Shown piece by piece: positions 1 to 7,673 of a stretch of DNA of 32,836 bases. The DNA comes from Candidatus Kerfeldbacteria bacterium CG08_land_8_20_14_0_20_40_16 (GTDB taxonomy: Bacteria; Patescibacteriota; Patescibacteriia; UM-FILTER-42-10). The stretch covers positions 1-32,836 of the forward strand of contig PEXU01000011.1 in assembly GCA_002774635.1 (NCBI GenBank), in the 5' to 3' direction. The translations under genes were made by a program, and so were the position numbers. The notes beneath the pieces were generated by a model. It was not told the origin of the DNA. It saw only the letters and a list, made by a program, of their open reading frames with translations, and did no database searches. Numbering within the stretch: position 1 is the stretch's first letter; every line of letters starts with the position of its first letter.

Positions 1-28
1 ACAAGAGTAATAAAATAATTATAAAACT

Positions 29-1237
29 ATGGCCACTTTTGAATATACCGTAATCGATCTAGAAAATACCATCCGTCGCGGCTCAGTCCGCGGCTGGACA
101 AGAAAGCACGTTTCCCGGCAATTAATAGAACTGGGAGTCTCTATTGTCACTTTGAATAAAGTTAAAAATCAGACTTCTTTCTGGAAAGGAATCTTAAGGC
201 ACGTTTCCCGCATTGACCGGATCGTCTTTTTAAGGAATTTGATGACCATGATGAAAGCGGGTTTGAATTTGCCGGAAGCATTAGCTTCTTCACGGGAACA
301 AACCGTTAATCCAACTATGAAGCGAATAATTTCCGATGCCGAAAAAACGGTTCTTTCCGGACAACCTCTATCTTCGGCGTTGCAGCGCCATATCAATGTG
401 TTTTCTCCTATTACCGTCGCTATGATCAAAATAGGAGAACACGGTGGTAAGTTAGTTGAAACTCTAGAGTTTCTTGTGAAGCAGCAAGAGGGAGACTTCC
501 GTTTATCGCGCAAAATCCGTAATGCTTTAGTTTATCCCGCCATTATTTTTCTAACAATGATTGCCATTGTGGTAATGATGATGATCTATGTCATTCCTAA
601 AATTGCTAATATCTATGAAGAGGTTTCCGCCGAGCTCCCGATTTATACCAGAATCTTAATTGAACTTAGCAACTTTTTCGTGAACTGGGGAATTTATTTA
701 GCAATCATTCTCGTTTTACTTTTCTTCTTGCTTAAATCCATTTTGAAGGTTTCGCCGAAGTTCAAAAAGTTTGTTCACCGCCTAATCTTGAATCTGCCTT
801 CCATTGGGCTGGTGATTAAAAAACTTAATTTGTCCCTAATTTCCCGCTCCTTGCATATGTTGACCAAAGCAGGAGTTTCAATTGACGAAGGTTTGATACT
901 AGCCAGCAATGCGGCTAGCAATGTCAATTACCAAGAGGCGATCCGAATCGGGGAAAACTTTGTAAAAAGAGGAGTAATGCTTTCCGATATTTTTAAAGGA
1001 AAGCCAAAGCTATTTTTGCCTATCTTCCAGAAAATGATCCGAACCGGTGAAGAAACGGGCTATTTAGACGATATGTTCCAGCATGTTTCTAAGTATTACG
1101 ACGAAGACATTCAGAACTGGACTTCCAACCTTTCCACCATGATTGAACCGATTTTGCTGGTTATTACCGGCGTAGTGGTGGGTGGTGTTGCCCTTGCCGT
1201 TATGTTCCCGCTTTGGAATTTTGCAAACGTATTATGA
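29..1237 (+). CDS. pilC: Type IV pilus / type II secretion inner-membrane platform protein PilC (GspF family)
   Basis: 402 residues, the usual PilC/GspF length. In this family the protein sits in the cytoplasmic membrane, binds the assembly ATPase and drives pilin polymerisation. The sequence shows two related cytoplasmic T2SSF domains (about residues 65-185 and 270-395), each followed by hydrophobic stretches: about 165-190, 215-238 and a C-terminal segment 370-397. The second domain carries a TGEETGYLDDMF-type motif, matching the G-E-x-x-G signature seen as KIGEHGGKLVETLEF in the first. The start is the first ATG and only 28 bases of upstream sequence are visible, so the ATPase genes that normally precede it would lie outside. 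Its TGA stop overlaps the next ATG (ATGA), so it is coupled to three prepilin genes. The family call is secure; pilus versus pseudopilus use is inferred from the neighbours. Confidence 0.93.
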   Translation: MATFEYTVIDLENTIRRGSVRGWTRKHVSRQLIELGVSIVTLNKVKNQTSFWKGILRHVSRIDRIVFLRNLMTMMKAGLNLPEALASSREQTVNPTMKRIISDAEKTVLSGQPLSSALQRHINVFSPITVAMIKIGEHGGKLVETLEFLVKQQEGDFRLSRKIRNALVYPAIIFLTMIAIVVMMMIYVIPKIANIYEEVSAELPIYTRILIELSNFFVNWGIYLAIILVLLFFLLKSILKVSPKFKKFVHRLILNLPSIGLVIKKLNLSLISRSLHMLTKAGVSIDEGLILASNAASNVNYQEAIRIGENFVKRGVMLSDIFKGKPKLFLPIFQKMIRTGEETGYLDDMFQHVSKYYDEDIQNWTSNLSTMIEPILLVITGVVVGGVALAVMFPLWNFANVL

Positions 1238-1674
1238 AAAATAATAATAAACAACTGGGATTTACCGTAGTCGAAGTCCTGATCGTAATAACCGCAGTCA
1301 GTTTGCTGGCGGGGATTGCCACGATCTCTTTGTCTAAAGGGAAGCAGGGGGGCCAAGTTTCAGGAGAAAGCGAAAAAATGATGCAACTGATTCGGGAAAT
1401 TCAGAACAAATCGCTTGTCGCTGAAGACGGCAAAGCTTGGGGCTTGCAATGTGATGATAGTGACGTTGAGACATTTTCCTACATCCCCCTGAACGTCACC
1501 GAAACCTATCAGCTTCCCGATCGATTTACCTGTAACACTACCAGCAACGGAATCAGATTTGAGAAATTAACGGGAATATCCCAGGATGATGACTTAATGA
1601 TAGTAGAAGACGGCGTAGATGTTGCTCGAATTGAGGTTAGGGCTCCCGGTACAATAACATTGATAAAACTATGA
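1234..1674 (+). CDS. Type IV prepilin-like protein (minor pilin or pseudopilin)
   Basis: 146 residues from the ATG that overlaps the pilC stop. The start 21 bases further upstream would add seven residues inside pilC and spoil the short basic leader, so I reject it. The N-terminus is a class III signal: basic leader, then G|FTVVE with Gly at -1, Phe at +1 and Glu at +5, followed by about 20 hydrophobic residues (LIVITAVSLLAGIATISL). Prepilin peptidase would cut after the Gly and the helix would pack into the pilus core. Two cysteines in the globular part (QCDDSD and FTCNTT) could form a disulfide. The small size and its place among three similar genes suggest a minor pilin like FimT/GspH rather than the main subunit. 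The next gene overlaps it by four bases. Confidence 0.85.
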   Translation: MKNNNKQLGFTVVEVLIVITAVSLLAGIATISLSKGKQGGQVSGESEKMMQLIREIQNKSLVAEDGKAWGLQCDDSDVETFSYIPLNVTETYQLPDRFTCNTTSNGIRFEKLTGISQDDDLMIVEDGVDVARIEVRAPGTITLIKL

Positions 1675-2162
1675 GAAGAATAAACAATAAAGGAAGTTTA
1701 ATTATTGAAGTGCTGATCAGCATTGCTGTTGCTACCACTTTTTCTTTGGCGATAGGATCATTGGCGCTAACGAACAACCGGATGATTACCGTTGCCCAGC
1801 AGGAGATTAAAGGAACCGCTTTAGCAAAAGAATCAATGGAGCAGATTTTTGCCATAAAACAGGAAAGTTGGGCGGCGCTGGGGAATTTAGATGAAGGCCA
1901 TTATCTGATAAGGGAGAACGGAAGTAATTATGAACTGTATCTGCCTTCTGATCCCGCGCATCCGGAAGAAGAAATTGATGGAAATTTCCATCGCAAAATA
2001 ACAATCAGTAAAGGATACCGAGATTCAGACGGAGAAATCAGCGATAGCGGGCAAGAAGATCCCAATACCCGCAGAATAGACGTAACGGTAAGCTGGAATG
2101 AGCTGGGAAACCCAAGAGAAATAAATTTAACCGGTTATTTAACCAATTGGAAAGGACAGTAA
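1671..2162 (+). CDS. Type IV prepilin-like protein, PilV/GspI-like
   Basis: 163 residues. The leader MRRINNKG is cut-ready: G|SLIIE has Gly at -1 and Glu at +5, then a hydrophobic helix (VLISIAVATTFSLAIGSLAL). The KGSLIIEVLISIAV start is typical of the PilV/GspI group of minor pilins, which form the tip-initiating complex. The globular region (about 40-163) has no cysteines and is predicted beta-rich from its alternating pattern. It overlaps the previous gene by ATGA and the next ATG follows its TAA by one base. I assign the subgroup only tentatively; prepilin identity is firm. Confidence 0.82.
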   Translation: MRRINNKGSLIIEVLISIAVATTFSLAIGSLALTNNRMITVAQQEIKGTALAKESMEQIFAIKQESWAALGNLDEGHYLIRENGSNYELYLPSDPAHPEEEIDGNFHRKITISKGYRDSDGEISDSGQEDPNTRRIDVTVSWNELGNPREINLTGYLTNWKGQ

Positions 2163-2163
2163 A

Positions 2164-2676
2164 ATGACTTTGATTAGAAAAAATGAAAAAGGAATCACCC
2201 TAGCAGAGCTGGTAGTTTATCTTGGTATTTCGGGATTGGTAACTTTGATCTTAACCTCCTTTTTAGTACAGAGCACCAAGCAGAGAATCGAGACCAATAA
2301 CCAGCAGCTGGCTCAACATACAACCCGCCAAGTTTTGGAGAAAATGAGCCACTCGCTCCGCAATGCCTATGACGTTGATGTTTTAGCAGGAGGAGATGGA
2401 ATCAATATATATTCCAAAATCTACAGTATTTCGGGAGATCCCCAAACCGAGATTACCACCTATCGGGTGATTGACGAAAAAATATATTACGACGAAACGC
2501 TTGGATTACTTCCTGATTTTAGCGAGCTTAAGCCGATTACCGATGAAGGTATCATAGTAAATGCTGTCCAATTTAGGAAAATATCTTCTTCCCTAAAGAT
2601 TGAAATGCAAATTACGAAAGGGAATAGAGAAGCTACGCTTGATTCAACGATATTTTTTAGGCAACAGAATATATGA
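2164..2676 (+). CDS. Type IV prepilin-like protein, PilW/GspJ-like
   Basis: 170 residues. Class III signal G|ITLAE (Gly -1, Glu +5) followed by LVVYLGISGLVTLILTSFLV. The pattern GITLAELVVYLGI is common in PilW/GspJ-like minor pilins. After the helix come an amphipathic stretch rich in Gln/Thr and a beta-rich globular domain containing an FRKISSSLKIEMQITKG strand pair typical of this group. No cysteines. It is coupled to the VWA pilin by an ATGA overlap. Together with its two predecessors and the following gene it gives the H-I-J-K-like minor-pilin set that primes pilus assembly. Confidence 0.82.
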   Translation: MTLIRKNEKGITLAELVVYLGISGLVTLILTSFLVQSTKQRIETNNQQLAQHTTRQVLEKMSHSLRNAYDVDVLAGGDGINIYSKIYSISGDPQTEITTYRVIDEKIYYDETLGLLPDFSELKPITDEGIIVNAVQFRKISSSLKIEMQITKGNREATLDSTIFFRQQNI

Positions 2677-3710
2677 GGAATTCAGACCACAATCAACCTA
2701 AAGGAAGTATCACCATATTGATGGTTTTTTTCACCATGATTGTGTTATTCCTGTTTGTTTTTGCCAGCAACGTTACGGCAATCAAAGAAAAAATAATGTC
2801 CCAAAACGACCTTACTACTGAAAAGGCCTTTTATGCCGCCCAAAGTTGTTTAGAAGAAGGATATCTGCAATTGAGAGCGGATGTCAATTATGCCGGAGGA
2901 ACAATCGATGTGGAAGATGTTTCTTGTTCAATCAGCGCCAACCACTTCGGAGCAGATTCGGGAGAACTGGTTGGCACCGGCATAAAAGAAGATAAAATAC
3001 GTTCTATTACCACTTATTATGTTGGAGCCGGCCCTTCTCAAACCAGAAACAATTCCACTATTTACCATATTCTGGATCGCTCTGGCAGTATGGCCAATGA
3101 TGGTAATGGATGCACCCTACCTACTTCTATTGATGTTTTAGATTGTATAGCTAACGGCGGAGTGTGGGGCCTTAGACCAATGATTTTTGTTCAAGAATCA
3201 GCAAAGTTGTTCATTGACCAATTGGATCCCGGTTTCGATGATATCGGAATCGTTTCTTATAATGATGGTCCCTCAGTAGATTTCACAGCATCTGCTGATT
3301 ACAACCAGGCGAAATATGCAATAGATCACCTGCCCCAACCCGCTAGTCAAACCAACATCGGTGATGCAATAAATATAGCAACCCAACAGATTCAAACATA
3401 TTCTACGCCAGATGATGTTAAAGCTGAAATACTACTTACCGATGGAGTAGCTAATCGGCCGTTTCCTGAAAGTGCAGCTGAAATCTATGCTATTAATAAA
3501 GCACAAGAGGCCAAAGATCAAGGAATCATCATTTTTACTATCGGTCTGGGCACCGCCGTTAATCAGGATTTTTTGCGCAGTCAGATTGCATCGGATCCTG
3601 GTTATTATTTCTTTGCTCCCAATACCTCGGATCTTGAAGACATCTACCAGCAAATAGCGAATATCATCACTTCCTTTAATATCAGTCAACAAGCTTGGTT
3701 TGAAGAATAA
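2673..3710 (+). CDS. PilX/GspK-like pilin fused to a von Willebrand factor A domain (candidate tip adhesin)
   Basis: 345 residues. The N-terminus reads KG|SITILMVFFTMIV: a prepilin-like Gly and hydrophobic helix (about 12-32) but no Glu at +5, as in the GspK/PilX class that caps the pilus. A conserved-looking EKAFYAAQSCLEEGYL helix follows (50-65), also PilX-like. From about 128 to 335 it is a VWA domain: MIDAS DRSGS at 135-139, Thr227 in SQTNIGDAI and Asp257 in LLTDGVANR complete the metal site. A loop right after the MIDAS carries two cysteines (147, 158) that may form a disulfide. Modular pilins with VWA heads are known tip adhesins in Streptococcus sanguinis pili, so adhesion is a reasonable inference. 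Last gene of the coupled operon that begins with pilC. Confidence 0.85.
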   Translation: MRNSDHNQPKGSITILMVFFTMIVLFLFVFASNVTAIKEKIMSQNDLTTEKAFYAAQSCLEEGYLQLRADVNYAGGTIDVEDVSCSISANHFGADSGELVGTGIKEDKIRSITTYYVGAGPSQTRNNSTIYHILDRSGSMANDGNGCTLPTSIDVLDCIANGGVWGLRPMIFVQESAKLFIDQLDPGFDDIGIVSYNDGPSVDFTASADYNQAKYAIDHLPQPASQTNIGDAINIATQQIQTYSTPDDVKAEILLTDGVANRPFPESAAEIYAINKAQEAKDQGIIIFTIGLGTAVNQDFLRSQIASDPGYYFFAPNTSDLEDIYQQIANIITSFNISQQAWFEE

Positions 3711-3807
3711 AGCGTTAAAATAGGATGGTTAAAGGAAAGAATTTTAGCCATTTTATCTCAATTATTTTACCTAATAACCAACTGAATTTAGAATTTCTTT
3801 CAAAAAA

Positions 3808-3816
3808 TGGTATACT
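3808..3816 (+). promoter_or_regulatory. Extended -10 promoter (TGG TATACT) for the Cys-rich surface protein
   Basis: TG at 3808-3809, one base, then TATACT at 3811-3816 gives an extended -10 element. The -35 position (3788-3793, TTAGAA) is poor, which is normal for TGn promoters. The start site would fall near 3823, leaving a leader of only about 10-25 bases before any usable start codon. The 120 bases between the VWA pilin stop and the next gene show no terminator. Confidence 0.55.
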
Positions 3817-3840
3817 AAAAATGGTTCATAATTGATTCAG

Positions 3841-6800
3841 ATGGTTATGAAAAATTTAAAAAAGACCATCCCGATTTTTGTTTCTCTAGTAGCTATTTTG
3901 CTACTTTTTTTATTTATCAATTATGCTCGAGAAACTCTGGCCGGACAAACAAGAGATATGCAGTTTGGCTGGGGATCTGGATATAGTTATGACGATATTT
4001 ATCAGCTGTCAGTCCCTTCTAGTTATCAAGGATGTTTTGTAAAAATTTATGGAACTCAGTATTGCTACGATACAACTGATGGTTCCTCTGGCCGAGACGA
4101 ATCTTTGTTGGTATCGGTTAAGGGATGCCTCAATCGAACAGAATGTATTATTAGTGCTGATCCCGGAGAAGTAATGAATGTAGTATTCGATGAAACAGGA
4201 AATCAATACTGTGATCCCTCTTACTATAATTCCACAATGTGGGATTATGAAGTTAAGAAATATGGTTATTGCGGTGATGGTACTTGTGGTACCTCAGCGG
4301 ATCAAATAGGTACCTGTGTTAATGGCAAGATAGCAACAGAAGATTGCTCTAGCTGTCCAAGTGATTGTGGACAGTGTGAGCAGGAACAAAAGAGTGATGG
4401 TGAAAGCTGTTCTAGTGATTCCGAGTGTCTTTCGGGATTCTGCGTACACGGTATCTGCCGTTACGAAATGTATTACGGTGATGATGGCTATTGTGACCGA
4501 GGATCAAAATTTGAATATGAGGAGCCGTGCATGTTTAATGACTGCCAGAATACTTCAGAGTGCCAGGCGGCGGAAGGAAAAACCTGCAGTGATGCAACAA
4601 ATTGCCCGGGAATGTATTGCGTGCAGGGTTATTGCCGCTTTGAACCAATTTATTGCGGAGATGACTATTGTGACGAAATAAATGGTGAAACCGCTTCCAG
4701 CTGTCCTGCGGATTGCGCCGAGCAGAAAAAGCCGGATGGCGCTGCCTGTTCTATTTGGACGGAATGCGAAGGCGGACATTGTGTTCACAGCGTCTGCCGC
4801 TCCAGCCGTACTTATTGTGGAGACCAGGCTTGTGATTCACAAGATGGAGAAACCTGTTCAGACTGTCCCGCTGATTGCAGGGAATGTGCTACCGGTCCGG
4901 AATGCGGTAACGGCACCTGTGAGTCCGGAGAAACCTGCTCTAATTGTGCTCAGGACTGCGGTGTTTGTCCTGAAACTGAAGAAACGGAACCAGAAGAGGG
5001 AGAAGAAGAGATTTTGGATGAAACAAAACTGCCAGACTTAAGGGTGTTCATCTACGGAACGGTAGATGTTTTTCCCGGTACGGATAAGATTGGCACTCTT
5101 ATCCTAGAAAATGAGGGCGAAGGTACCGCTAAAAACGTAAAAGTAAAAATCTATGTTGACCGAGAAAATTTATTAACGATTACGCCAACGGAAATTGAGG
5201 TTGGGGATATTGCCGCTGGTCAGGAGAAAAATGAAGCGATCACTATTTCCGCTGATGGCCAGATGTTTGGAACGGCTCATCTAATGATAAAAGTTGACGG
5301 AAATTTTGGCACCAAAGTGGAGTTTGTCAGAGCGAGAGTGATGCCATTTTTGGAGCTTAAGGTACCGGAGTCAATAATACTCCAGCCCCAGGAAACCAAA
5401 GAGTTTGCCGCTTCCGTTACTAATCAATCTAATGAACGTATCCTAGTAAAATCACTAACTCTAGAAAGCAGCGACACTTCCGTGGTATCAATTGATACTG
5501 GGCAAACCATGGAAGTAAAAGGCCAGGGCGAGGGGATTGAACCAGAAGAGTCTTTTAGCACCGAAAGTGATAATTTATTAGAATCCCTCTACCCTAAACC
5601 TAAAATCAAAGCGGAAGGTATTGGCGAAACCATGCTGTATTTCCGGTTAAATTACGGGTTTCCGGAAAACACCGCCAAAGAAGGATCTACTCTCGTAGTG
5701 CCGGTAGAAATAAAAGTGGCTGATTCGCTTGGAGGAAAAAAAGCCTCCGTTGATTTTGAAGTGATTCCTTCGGCAATCATGATTGAGAGGTTAGAGGCAA
5801 GAGAAATTAAATTAAAAATAGAAAACACAGGAAGCGAATACATTAAAAACGGTTCCATTACCATTAAGGAGGATTCGGACAAGTTTGACGCTACAGAAAA
5901 AGCTGAATTCGGCTTTATTGCTCCTGGTGATGAAAGAACAGCCACGATAGATGTAATGGGAAACAATGTCAATCTGGAAGGGGATTTTATTGATACTTTA
6001 GAGTTCAACGGTAAATACTATACCATTGATGATCGAGAATATTACTTCTCAAAAAATATCCAGATGACTCTGGTTAAAGAAAGGCAAGGATGTGACGCCG
6101 GGGACCAGGACTGTGTTCAAGCCATGGCTTGCCTGATGGAGTTATCAAATAAAATGAGCTGTTCTCTAGAAGTAGCCGATGTCATTCCTTATTTTGACAA
6201 ACCAGTTGCAGCAGTACTAGCGACATCAGATTTTTGTGAGATTAAAAATAGAGCTGCTTCTGGTGATAGTATTGGTGCCGCAATCAGTACAATCTTCACT
6301 TCCGCTGATTTAGCTGATAATGGCGCTGATGCCGTGCCCGGGGCGGGCAATCTTGTCTCAGTAATCTCAGACATAGTAGAAGGCGCAGCAGATTGTACCG
6401 AGGGTTATGTTTATGATATTGTAAATGAATACTGTGCTAGCGGGAAGGGTTACACCGGTTGTGCTGAAGAAATATTTAATACCTTTGCAGAGTTTACCGG
6501 TCAATCTGATAAAACTGAAGCTACTAAAAGAGTAATGGTGATAATGGTAGGCTCACCTGTTTTTGTGGAAATGCTTGATGATGCCAATAATGAACTTACT
6601 CCTCTAGAGGGAATCTCGATATATCAAAAAGAAGATCTTAAGTTAGTGTTCATTGAAGATCCTGATCAACTTAAGAATGGTTATAATCTTAAACTGTCCA
6701 GTTATAGTAATGGCCAGTATAGTATTCATGTCGCTTTAATTGATAGTGGAACGGTCATAGAGAAAAAAGTGATCGGTGACCAATCCATCAATAAAGATGA

Positions 6801-6975
6801 AACAGTAAGTTATTCTTTAGGCACTAAATCTTCCAGCGGTAGTCTAGAGGCAATAGTAATTAATAAGAAACCTGGAATATACTGGGTGATTTATATTGCA
6901 ATCGGAATTGGTGCACTTCTGTTAGTAGCAGCTGTCATTCTAATTGTTAAAAAGCGAAAGAGGAAGGGTTTTTAA
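3841..6975 (+). CDS. Large secreted, membrane-anchored Cys-rich repeat protein with CARDB-like domain
   Basis: About 1,044 residues. A basic start and hydrophobic segment (IPIFVSLVAILLLFLFI) form a signal peptide or signal anchor; the C-terminus has a TM helix (IYIAIGIGALLLVAAVILIV) and a KKRKRKGF tail, so the bulk is outside the cell. Residues about 145-380 hold two alternating Cys modules. Type A is CG(D/N)xxC...CxxCxxDC(G)xC (four clear copies, for example CGNGTCESGETCSNC). Type B is CxxxxxCxxxxCVxxxCR (three copies). An acidic Glu-rich linker (380-397) leads to a CARDB-like beta domain (PDLRVFIYGTVDVFPGTD, about 398-500), further beta regions, and a helical Cys-containing part (about 760-880). 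I chose the ATG at 3841; a TTG at 3832 and ATG at 3847 are alternatives and none has a clear Shine-Dalgarno. Probably a surface stalk or attachment protein; function unknown. Confidence 0.8.
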   Translation: MVMKNLKKTIPIFVSLVAILLLFLFINYARETLAGQTRDMQFGWGSGYSYDDIYQLSVPSSYQGCFVKIYGTQYCYDTTDGSSGRDESLLVSVKGCLNRTECIISADPGEVMNVVFDETGNQYCDPSYYNSTMWDYEVKKYGYCGDGTCGTSADQIGTCVNGKIATEDCSSCPSDCGQCEQEQKSDGESCSSDSECLSGFCVHGICRYEMYYGDDGYCDRGSKFEYEEPCMFNDCQNTSECQAAEGKTCSDATNCPGMYCVQGYCRFEPIYCGDDYCDEINGETASSCPADCAEQKKPDGAACSIWTECEGGHCVHSVCRSSRTYCGDQACDSQDGETCSDCPADCRECATGPECGNGTCESGETCSNCAQDCGVCPETEETEPEEGEEEILDETKLPDLRVFIYGTVDVFPGTDKIGTLILENEGEGTAKNVKVKIYVDRENLLTITPTEIEVGDIAAGQEKNEAITISADGQMFGTAHLMIKVDGNFGTKVEFVRARVMPFLELKVPESIILQPQETKEFAASVTNQSNERILVKSLTLESSDTSVVSIDTGQTMEVKGQGEGIEPEESFSTESDNLLESLYPKPKIKAEGIGETMLYFRLNYGFPENTAKEGSTLVVPVEIKVADSLGGKKASVDFEVIPSAIMIERLEAREIKLKIENTGSEYIKNGSITIKEDSDKFDATEKAEFGFIAPGDERTATIDVMGNNVNLEGDFIDTLEFNGKYYTIDDREYYFSKNIQMTLVKERQGCDAGDQDCVQAMACLMELSNKMSCSLEVADVIPYFDKPVAAVLATSDFCEIKNRAASGDSIGAAISTIFTSADLADNGADAVPGAGNLVSVISDIVEGAADCTEGYVYDIVNEYCASGKGYTGCAEEIFNTFAEFTGQSDKTEATKRVMVIMVGSPVFVEMLDDANNELTPLEGISIYQKEDLKLVFIEDPDQLKNGYNLKLSSYSNGQYSIHVALIDSGTVIEKKVIGDQSINKDETVSYSLGTKSSSGSLEAIVINKKPGIYWVIYIAIGIGALLLVAAVILIVKKRKRKGF

Positions 6976-7125
6976 AGAGTAGTAGGCGTATTGCTAAAGA
7001 GATAAAGGAGGGCAGAATTTAGCCTTGATTAATTCAATAAAATTTTCCAGTTTCGCGTCATTAAATTCCAAAAAATACTATAAATCCAAAAGACAATTTC
7101 CACACTATTAATTTGCGCTAAAATT

Positions 7126-7148
7126 AGCCAAAAAATTAGGCTTTTTTT
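7126..7148 (+). terminator. Weak intrinsic terminator after the surface-protein gene
   Basis: AGCC (7126-7129), a 9-base A-rich loop, GGCT (7139-7142), and a run of seven T. The stem is only 4 bp, so strength is doubtful. It lies in the 303-base gap 6976-7278, which holds no credible gene; apart from this hairpin it contains the promoter at 7216 and the leader hairpin at 7247. Confidence 0.4.
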
Positions 7149-7215
7149 GATTTTTCCGCTTTCCTTTTTGGAATTTCTCCGGTTCTGTTTTCCCCTTCAC
7201 TTATTCCCTAAAATC

Positions 7216-7224
7216 TGGTATTAT
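7216..7224 (+). promoter_or_regulatory. Extended -10 promoter (TGG TATTAT) of the pheS operon
   Basis: TG at 7216-7217 and TATTAT at 7219-7224. No good -35. The transcript would start near 7231, giving a leader of roughly 48 bases that contains the hairpin at 7247-7267. It would serve the small membrane protein and pheS, which are 5 bases apart. Confidence 0.55.
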
Positions 7225-7246
7225 ATTAAGTGAAATTCTCCTAAAT

Positions 7247-7267
7247 AAGCTTAAAGGAGATAAGCTT
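7247..7267 (+). promoter_or_regulatory. Leader hairpin presenting a Shine-Dalgarno in its loop
   Basis: AAGCTTA (7247-7253), loop AAGGAGA (7254-7260), TAAGCTT (7261-7267), then three more T. The only Shine-Dalgarno for the gene at 7279 sits in the 7-base loop, 18 bases before its ATG, farther than usual unless the stem is bypassed. The T run makes it also resemble a short terminator, so attenuation is possible. Seen directly; role inferred. Confidence 0.45.
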
Positions 7268-7278
7268 TTTCTTTACCT

Positions 7279-7668
7279 ATGTCGCTTAGAAAATACTTAC
7301 TAATAATGGGGTTCGGAAGCGTAATCTGCTGGAGTGCCTGCTTTTTAGTGATTTTTAAGATCGACCCTTATAGTTCCGGATGGGTTGGACTGGCTTCTTT
7401 TTATCTTATTCTTTTTCTGGCTCTTTTAGGCACTTTGTCGCTAATCGGCTTTTTTGGGCGTATGATTTTTTTGAGAAGATCCGTTCTTTTTCATCACATT
7501 GGAATTTCTTTAAGACAAGCGATTTTATTTTCTATTTTGATAACCATCTCGCTCTTGCTCCAGGCTAATCGGCTGTTCACCTGGTGGAATGCGATTCTTT
7601 TAGTATTAAGTTTCACCCTCCTGGAATTTTTCTTTCTTTCCCGAACAGCAAGAGAGGAGGGTCAATAA
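7279..7668 (+). CDS. Small four-helix integral membrane protein, unknown function
   Basis: 129 residues, almost wholly hydrophobic, with about four membrane helices (near 7-29, 34-58, 76-93 and 97-118) separated by short basic loops (GRMIFLRRS, RTAREEGQ). No catalytic motif is visible. It lies five bases before pheS and shares its promoter. Genes of this shape upstream of pheS recur in Patescibacteria as I recall them, but I know no function. The start at 7279 follows a Shine-Dalgarno at 7254-7260 at an unusually long distance; no nearer start fits. Confidence 0.7.
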   Translation: MSLRKYLLIMGFGSVICWSACFLVIFKIDPYSSGWVGLASFYLILFLALLGTLSLIGFFGRMIFLRRSVLFHHIGISLRQAILFSILITISLLLQANRLFTWWNAILLVLSFTLLEFFFLSRTAREEGQ

Positions 7669-7673
7669 TTAGA

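Noticed and set aside
1213-1233. Upstream start for the first prepilin
   Set aside because: It lies within pilC and would add MEFCKRI; the ATGA overlap start gives a normal short leader.
1235-3710. Recoded TGA (genetic code 25)
   Set aside because: pilC and the third prepilin end in TGA exactly at ATGA overlaps and proteins have normal lengths with TGA as stop.
7584-7673. Thirty extra N-terminal residues on pheS
   Set aside because: That stretch is another frame of the upstream membrane protein gene and does not resemble PheS; ATG 7674 fits the family.
7225-7673. T-box riboswitch upstream of pheS
   Set aside because: No AGGGTGGNACCGCG-like T-box sequence in the leader.
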